Below the pieces are notes generated by a model. That model did no database searches, was not told where the DNA came from, and was given only the letters and a program-made list of their open reading frames with translations. Of a stretch of DNA of 64,000 bases, positions 58,101 to 64,000 are shown piece after piece. The stretch covers positions 48,903,119-48,967,118 of the forward strand of contig CM076192.1 in the NCBI GenBank assembly GCA_038277395.1, given 5' to 3'. The stretch's first letter is position 1, and each line of letters starts with the position of its first letter. This DNA comes from Dryocosmus kuriphilus (lineage: Eukaryota; Arthropoda; Insecta; Hymenoptera; Cynipidae). A program made the position numbers and the translations under genes.

Positions 58101-60664
58101 AAAGTGGTCTAACATGAAAGTCTCAAATACCTCAACAGAGATGTTTTCAATGGTCCTGCGATGAATATTATCGCCCTCGTTAGCGTCTTCTTCTACCAAG
58201 GCGTGACTTTTCACAGTAGACTGCAGAGTCTCAATGAAAGTATCTGTCGATACAATGGATGAAGAGTTGTCCTCAGGAACATACTTATCCTGCGCCTTAT
58301 TTATATCAATCTGCTTTACACTGATTTCTAGAGCAATATTGGTCGTTTCCTCTTTATCACAAATGCGCTTCTTCAATTTCTTGTCAGCTACAGATTTGTG
58401 ATTAATTTTGATTGCTTGCACATCTCGTTTCACATTTTCTTCACAAGAATCAGTGGAACTCCAACTGTCGGATTCCTAAAAAATTCGAAAGACTGCTGAA
58501 TAATCTCACCCTTTACTAGCTCAGAGTGCTTGAAGGTGGAAAAAGTTTGATTAAATGAGTCCAAAATCGGTTTGCGTAGTTTGTTTCTAGATCAAAAGTA
58601 GATTAAAAATTTGTGAATATGAATATCGTAGCTGATCCCTTTCGCGTTTTATCAAAATGTTTGTAGTTCAGGCGTTTGCGACAAAGTAACACATATTCAT
58701 CGAATTATGATGAGAACTGATAAAAATATCATTAATAAGTTTCTGTTATTTAATAAATACAATTCTTATAACCAAAAACGTTGACTACAATATCAAAATA
58801 TTAACAATTGTATTTTGCTTGTTGTAAAATAGTTAGAAATAAAGAAAAGTCGGAAATCGTCTTTTGTTAAAAAATAATCATTTTTCAACTTGTTCGTTTT
58901 TTTCTTTATATAAAAAGTTGTAAATGCTAATGACAAATCTCGAGTTAAATTTTGTGAAATTCAAAATGGCTAATCTAAGAACAGAAGTTATTCGTATTTG
59001 ACGGAAAAATGAATATTATAAACCATTTTTAGCTTACCCAGGGTCAACGATAAGGACGTAGTAGTAATATGGCCCCATTTTTTTGTATTTGTATTATGTA
59101 TATCATTTTGGCGTATTTTTATTATATTTAAAGATTTTTAAAATTACATAAATCAGTAACTAAATTTCTATATTATAGGATGCCGTTTAGTATTTAAATA
59201 CATAAAAATACAAAATATGGGGTCATATTACCATTACGACCCCGTCGCTGACCCTTGGGTAAGCTAAAACTGTGTTTTATATTATTCAGTTTTCCGTCAA
59301 ATATCATAAGAATAACTTCTAATTTTAGATTGACGTTTTTTCAATTCCACAAAATTCAATTTGAGATTTGTAATCAGCATTTACATCTTTTAAAAAAAAC
59401 TAATATTAAGGTTGCTGCAACGTTTCTGTAAAATATTTCTGCTAAGTTCCCTAGCAACTTTGCTATAATATTTTATATGAAGATGCAGAAACCTTGATGT
59501 GAGATGTTTCTGCAAAGTTTCAACCAATCTTTGCAGATACATTTCATGAAATATTTCTGTGAGGTCTGTGGAAGGGACATATTAAGGTTGCTGCAACCTT
59601 GCATGCAATATTTCAGGAACCTTTCAAACCTTACACGAAACCTTGCAGAAACCTTGCAGCAAGTTTTGATGCTGTGTGGGTTATTAAAAATTATATTTTC
59701 AAATACTAATATTAACCTACAACATGTGTTTTTAAATTTTATCTTGACTTGTCCAGACATTCCTTTCTGTTCATCAGAATGATATAAAAATATATCTACT
59801 CGTGACAGCATGTAACAAATATATTTGAATACTATCTTAAAATTTAATTGTACCTTGGACTTCTTGTCAGGAACCATCTTCTTATAGTTGCTTCTAAACT
59901 TCTTATTGGAAGGAGCAAGTAATGACTCATTTTCATAATCATCAGAAGATGTACTAAATCTTGTAGATTCCTGCGAAATACAGTAATATTGCTGGTTACC
60001 ACAACTCCGCTCAAAAACCTTTTCTAAAAATTGGTACAAAAGTGTATGAAAATAGTTAGCACGAAATTGTACATATATCATCCAATTGAGAATGATAAAA
60101 AATGTAACAAGATAGAAATTTATTCAAAACCTAATATTTTTAATGAAAGATATTTTTTAATGTATATCTACAAATATTAAATTTCAACAATTACAAACAC
60201 AAGTATTAAAAATTGTACATTGTAATTTGTTATTTGTTCTTGATTTTTTGAAAAAATTATATTTTGTATGTAAGCCTGTATAACTTTTATTATAATTTAG
60301 ATAATTGGTATTTTCTCCCAGATTCTGATAAGGAATATCGTGAGGTTTATCGTGTTATTTCTAATTACACAAAAAAATTAAAAAATGTTTAAAATAAACC
60401 AAACGGCTGTTTGTCTACAAATATTAACAGTTTACTTTCCCAAAAAGCCCATATTTGCATTTTTTGACGATTTAAAAAAAACTGTGTCCTTATATGAAAA
60501 AGACACTGTAGGTTTTTCCGAGCTAATACACTTTTGTGTCATACCAGGTTAGGTAGTCTTTTCTTCTTCCTCTTCGTCCTTTTCATAAAAGAACGTCGAG
60601 ACCGCAACTTGCCAAGATGCTTGTCATCACAACAATCAGGAGAAGAACTCCAACTATCAGATTC
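55196..60664 (-). CDS. CACTA/EnSpm-type (TNP2-like) transposase gene, at least four exons
   Basis: The large last exon (57358-55196, acceptor TTTTTTTAAAG) encodes 720 residues: a CTEC...CSLC zinc-binding motif, VTFNTDGAPLFESS (catalytic Asp), WPIYLMINELP, LWFGKNKPNMNVFLKPF, CCVDSVARAPMQGLTQFNG (second Asp), YGCNWCLHPGEW, GFVPDHMHI and FGFESGNCELLK (Glu region). This order is that of animal relatives of plant CACTA TNP2 transposases, which cut and paste DNA by DDE chemistry. Upstream exons with clean sites, all phase 0: 60664-60545 (ESDSWSSSPDCC, then basic KRTKRKKKR), 59970-59854 (ESTRFSTSSDDYENE, basic) and 58475-58131 (ESDSWSSTDSCEEN, KKLKKRICDKEE). A start exon MVKDAVKT at 61182-61159 with a GTTAAG donor is possible. 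No stops or frameshifts in about 914 codons. It could be an active element or a domesticated gene. Confidence 0.8.
57519..57752. mobile_element. MITE in a transposase-gene intron
   Basis: CCCTAGTGAAAAAATGTACG at the left and CACGTGATTTTTTTCAGTAG at the right are imperfect inverted repeats of about 25 bp; CACGTGG words recur inside. Lies in the intron between the exons ending at 58131 and starting at 57358. Confidence 0.5.
58905..59400. mobile_element. ~490-bp hairpin element in a transposase-gene intron
   Basis: Left arm (GTAAATGCTAATGACAAATC ... AGCTTACCCAGGGTCAACGA ... ATATGGCCCCAT) and right arm (its complement to about 59395) pair for about 200 bp around an AT-rich loop. Non-coding; intron between the exons at 59854 and 58475. 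Confidence 0.7.
59403..59680. repeat. Dispersed repeat of AACCTTGCAG words
   Basis: GCAGAAACCTTG, TTTCTGCAAAGTTTC, GGTTGCTGCAACCTTGCA and related words recur in both orientations over 270 bp. Looks like a decayed hairpin/MITE family; no coding potential. Confidence 0.5.
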
Positions 60665-61245
60665 CTATAAATGAATCTTTATGTATATTTTATAAAAAAG
60701 GAAAAAGATTTAAAAAATACTACTTTCATAAATGTTTCGAAATGTCTATTGAAAATTGTAAGAGAAATATTAATTTTAAACCTTCTCAAAATAAATATTA
60801 ATTAAAAAAAGAATTCTCAATCCTCATAACGGAATTCAATTGCTATAATTTCCTGAAATTAAGTTAAAACTGCAAAAAATCAAATAAATTTGGAGGTGGG
60901 GTTAATGCGTGGGGTTAAAAATGTACTTTTAAATTCATAAAACAAAGGCGCGAGAAAGGCATACAACTAGGTTTAGAGGTTATACATAGCTTTCTTGTAG
61001 TACAGGGTACATGTGCTATTTGCATATGATTATATATGTACTTACCATTCTATATCAACTTGAAAGTAATCACTTGGTACTAATTTCTCGAGAATTTAAT
61101 AGAAGTTCAATCCACATTCCACAATTTTGGATTTCACAATTTCAATTTGAGGCTTAACCGTCTTTACTGCGTCTTTTACCATGATTTTACTCTAACTAAA
61201 ATGTTTTGAAATCTAAAATACTGTACTGCGTATGCGCAACGGCAC

Positions 61246-61259
61246 GTTGCTATAGTAAC
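61246..61259. promoter_or_regulatory. X-box-like palindrome between divergent genes
   Basis: GTTGCTATAGTAAC fits the RFX-type X-box pattern (two GTTRC half sites in inverted order). It lies in the ~345-bp region between the possible start exon of the transposase gene and the ATG at 61528, beside TATGCGCAACGGC, in a locally CpG-richer stretch. Confidence 0.3.
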
Positions 61260-61527
61260 AGTTCGCTAGCGTAAGCGCAGTGACTGTTCCGTAGGCTTGT
61301 AACAATCGAGTACATAGTACATACTACATTTATACTATACACATCACGCTAAGTCGCCGGCCGGTTTCTTTCTTACAACTGTTTTCGTGAGCTTTTGCTC
61401 ACTTTACTGGTGCGACGCGTTGTGATAACCTGTAAAGTTTTTTATTTTCGATGAACGCTCTTATGTGCTTTGTTAAGAAAAGTGAAGTGATAATTATACC
61501 TAAAATTTTCAATCGTGCAATTATAAA

Positions 61528-64000
61528 ATGGCTTGCTGTAGCAGTGCAACGCACGCTTTTATCCAGTATGTGCAAGATAAAGAAAAAGAAATTGTTCCAT
61601 TAACGCAAATTTCGACATCTAAAGTCGCAAGCATCACATGCGGCAAAATAGTGCCGGTTAAATGGTATAATGACGAAACCTCAACGTGGGATTTTTATGA
61701 AGCGTATATCCACTTCCTTGGAAGTAAGTATTTTTTATTGCCCGCAATAACGTACAAAAAATATTTGTGTCAACTGAATATGTAATTTAATCACGAAAAA
61801 AGTGTTTCATTAACCATAATAATTGTTAAAATGTATTGCAAATGTGTCATCTAGTAACAAAAAATTTACATTGAATATTTTTGCACGTTTTTAAATTGAT
61901 TTCAAAATGTTTTTAAGAATTTAAAAGAATTTCAAGAGATTTTAAGAAATTTAAAGGAATTAGAATTTCAAAGGATTATAAGAGGTCCTAAAAGATTTTA
62001 ATTAATTTGAAAGGTTTTTAAAAGCAACTCTGAAGAATTTGAAGACATTTTAAGTATGTTTTGGGATCGTTTAAAAACACATAAGGGAGCTTCCATAAAC
62101 CACTGAGCCTGTTTTTCTTTTAAAAGTTTCAAAGAAATTAAAATGTAGAAAATATAGTAAAAAATTTCTTATATTTCTGAATTAATAAGTTTCTATAAGT
62201 TTCTAATTGCTTCCGGAAAAACTTAAAAAGATATACAAAAATATTAAACTTTTTATTTACAAGATATTATAAAGAATTCATAAGTTTCCAAATTTTTAAA
62301 AGTGTTTTCCACTACAATATAATACAATTTTAATTATTTTATTATGGGAGATTTTTTATGATTTTTTTGCTTAGACACATTGCAGTAGCTCAAGAAGCGC
62401 ATCACGCTCAACAGATTTAGCTTCCAAACGACTCTGAATTTCAATTTTTAAACTTGAAATGATAATTCAATCTCTTGCTTCCCATTCTTTTTTACAAATT
62501 ATTTTACAATACTTTCCTAAAAAAAACTACAAGTGATTGAACAAACCTTTAAAAAATACAGAAAAAGCCTGTCTTTTGAAGTTCAAGAACTTTTGCACGG
62601 TACTGTACTAATTAAATTATTTTTTGAGTAAAATGGGGAAACTGAATTTTGAGGTTAAAATTTGGTTCCAAGTCTCTTCAACCAGTATTTCCAAATAATT
62701 CCAAATTGTTTATCGATATTTTTTTTGCCTAAAATTATTTGTATACTCTTATAGCGATGATTCCTGAATAACATTGTAATTAAAATAAAAATATCGAGTA
62801 GCAACTAGTTTTGAAGTATTTTTTGAGACAATCCGCTTATTTTTAGGTAGCGAAACCGATGTCGAGTTTCAAGTTCAAGAAGCCGAAAAAAATGGGACTC
62901 GACTGAAATTGCCGTCACAAAAACTTGTCGATGCAATGCTGTCACAAGAAGACAGCTGCTTTGCTCCTGATGACGAAGCTGAATTAAAAAAAGCAAGAAT
63001 GACAACTGCAAAATCGAGATTAAATGAAGAAATACTTCAACAAAAAAAACACAATCTCCTCCTGGAAGCAAGAGAAACGCTGCAGATAGAAAACTTGGAA
63101 GATATAGAGAGCGGAAAAGAACACTTGGAAGAAACCCAAGTAATAAAATCAATTTTTAATCATTAATATTCATAACTTACGTATTTTTTTCATTAAAATG
63201 TAATAATTTTAAAGGTCATTCAAATCACCTCGATACAAAAAATGATTGTTTTCCTTACATTAGCTTCAAACAGTAACTTTGAATATTGATTATTCGAAGA
63301 TTTATAGTTGAAAAAGCAAGTTTACAAAAATTAGAAATGTACATAAAACACGTAAAATTAAATATTTTGATAAACCTTTGTAAAATCGATGAAAAGGGGA
63401 CATACACACACAAACACATCCGGACAATTTTTCAGGACATCATTTTAGATATTTTCCCTGTGAAATATCTTCAAAAAAACCTTTTTTTTTGTAAAATGGA
63501 TTTTGTCATCACTACAAAGCTTCCTCTATAAGAAAGCAATTATTGTAAAATCATTTTAATTCATCTAAATTTTTTGCATATTCTTCAATTAATTATATTT
63601 TTTATAAATTCACTGCAATTGAAATTAATTTTTATAAAGTCCTTTAGATTGTTTTTTATAAAATGAAATTGTAAGTAATTCGATTTTTCTTCTGCTCTTA
63701 ATTGGATAGAGAAGGGAACTACTACACTTGAACGACGCCAGTGAAAAAGAAAACTACTCAGAAGTTGAAGACGAAGAAGGACACCGGGAGCCTACCACCT
63801 CCAAAGTCCTCTCTACTTTTGTAAAAAGGAATAAAACAAGAGCACTACTGAAGAGTATGGGTCATAAAACAAATAACACCGAAAAAGCAGCTCCACAATC
63901 CTCTGAAAGGCAAAATCTACAGGGAAAAAATAACTTAGAAAGAAGCTCTAGCGCAGATCGAGTTAAAATGCAAAGATATGATACACATAATGATCAGGTA
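61528..64000 (+). CDS. Spliced gene of unknown function, three exons, continues past the window
   Basis: Exon 1 (61528-61723) starts MACCSSATHAFIQYVQDKEK and contains IVPVKWYNDETSTWDFYEAY, then a GTAAGT donor after one base of a codon. Exon 2 (62847-63139, acceptor TTATTTTTAG) completes the codon and reads SETDVEFQVQEAEKNGTR, KLVDAMLSQEDSC and a Glu/Lys-rich, probably coiled-coil stretch (EEILQQKKHNLLLEARETLQ), donor CAA|GTAATA. Exon 3 (63710 on, acceptor TTGGATAG) is acidic then Ser/Lys-rich (SEKENYSEVEDEEGHREP, LSTFVKRNKTRALLKSMGHK) and open to the edge, where CAG|GTA may be a donor. Phases agree at both junctions. The first ~65 residues recall the N-terminal domain found before BEN domains in many insect proteins (a KVKW...Y.A.I pattern), but no BEN domain is seen here. 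Divergent to the transposase gene; it could be its partner gene. Confidence 0.65.

Overview
The window looks like a piece of a large, AT-rich, transposon-dense insect genome. Eukaryotic character comes from spliced genes (GT-AG junctions with matching phase), poly(A) signals, mariner/Tc1/CACTA/Crypton-type transposons, Jockey-like LINE remains and tRNA-derived retroposons. A plant-pectin-degrading rhamnogalacturonan lyase of bacterial type, carrying an intron and a signal-peptide exon, points to a plant-feeding or gall-forming insect. A cynipid gall wasp is my best guess and a phytophagous beetle the alternative; both are inference.

Layout. 1-3000: homopolymer blocks and a G-depleted C/A-rich stretch, probably a contig edge or unreliable consensus. 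3.47-9.06 kb: inverted arrays of a ~150-bp repeat, the right array amplified into a satellite with ~0.9-kb higher-order periodicity. 9.4-14.2 kb: a series of inverted-repeat (TIR/foldback) elements, one filled with a 31-bp minisatellite. 14.3-14.7 kb: a CpG-rich island-like patch. 15.2-21 kb: two copies of a TTAA-flanked element, one interrupted by an internally deleted mariner, plus a dead Tc1 element. 21.36-26.69 kb: a TIR-bounded 80-bp satellite. 28.49-33.29 kb: a near-perfect 4.8-kb palindrome whose arms carry the same ~150-bp subrepeat as the satellite at 5-8 kb.

Genes. A tentative small two-exon gene lies at 34.86-36.38 kb (+). The lyase gene lies on the minus strand: signal-peptide exon at 45.4 kb, a 6.45-kb intron, and the body at 37.35-38.96 kb with three single-base frameshifts. 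The intron holds a retroposon with a 33-bp target duplication, a Crypton-like tyrosine-recombinase pseudogene and a perfectly symmetric foldback. 45.9-53.4 kb holds a second internally deleted mariner, MITEs and collinear pieces of a broken Jockey-like LINE. From 55.2 to 60.7 kb (-) there is an apparently intact multi-exon CACTA/EnSpm-type transposase gene, preceded by three phase-0 exons that start with related peptides. A second spliced gene begins at 61.53 kb (+), transcribed divergently from a ~350-bp intergenic region with an X-box-like palindrome, and runs off the window.

Overall, only three or four loci look like genes; nearly everything else is layered repeats. The strongest themes are (i) tandem arrays that grow inside inverted-repeat elements, (ii) a laterally acquired pectinase gene that gained insect gene structure and may now be decaying, and (iii) a divergent transposase/partner gene pair that may be a two-gene CACTA element or a domesticated derivative.
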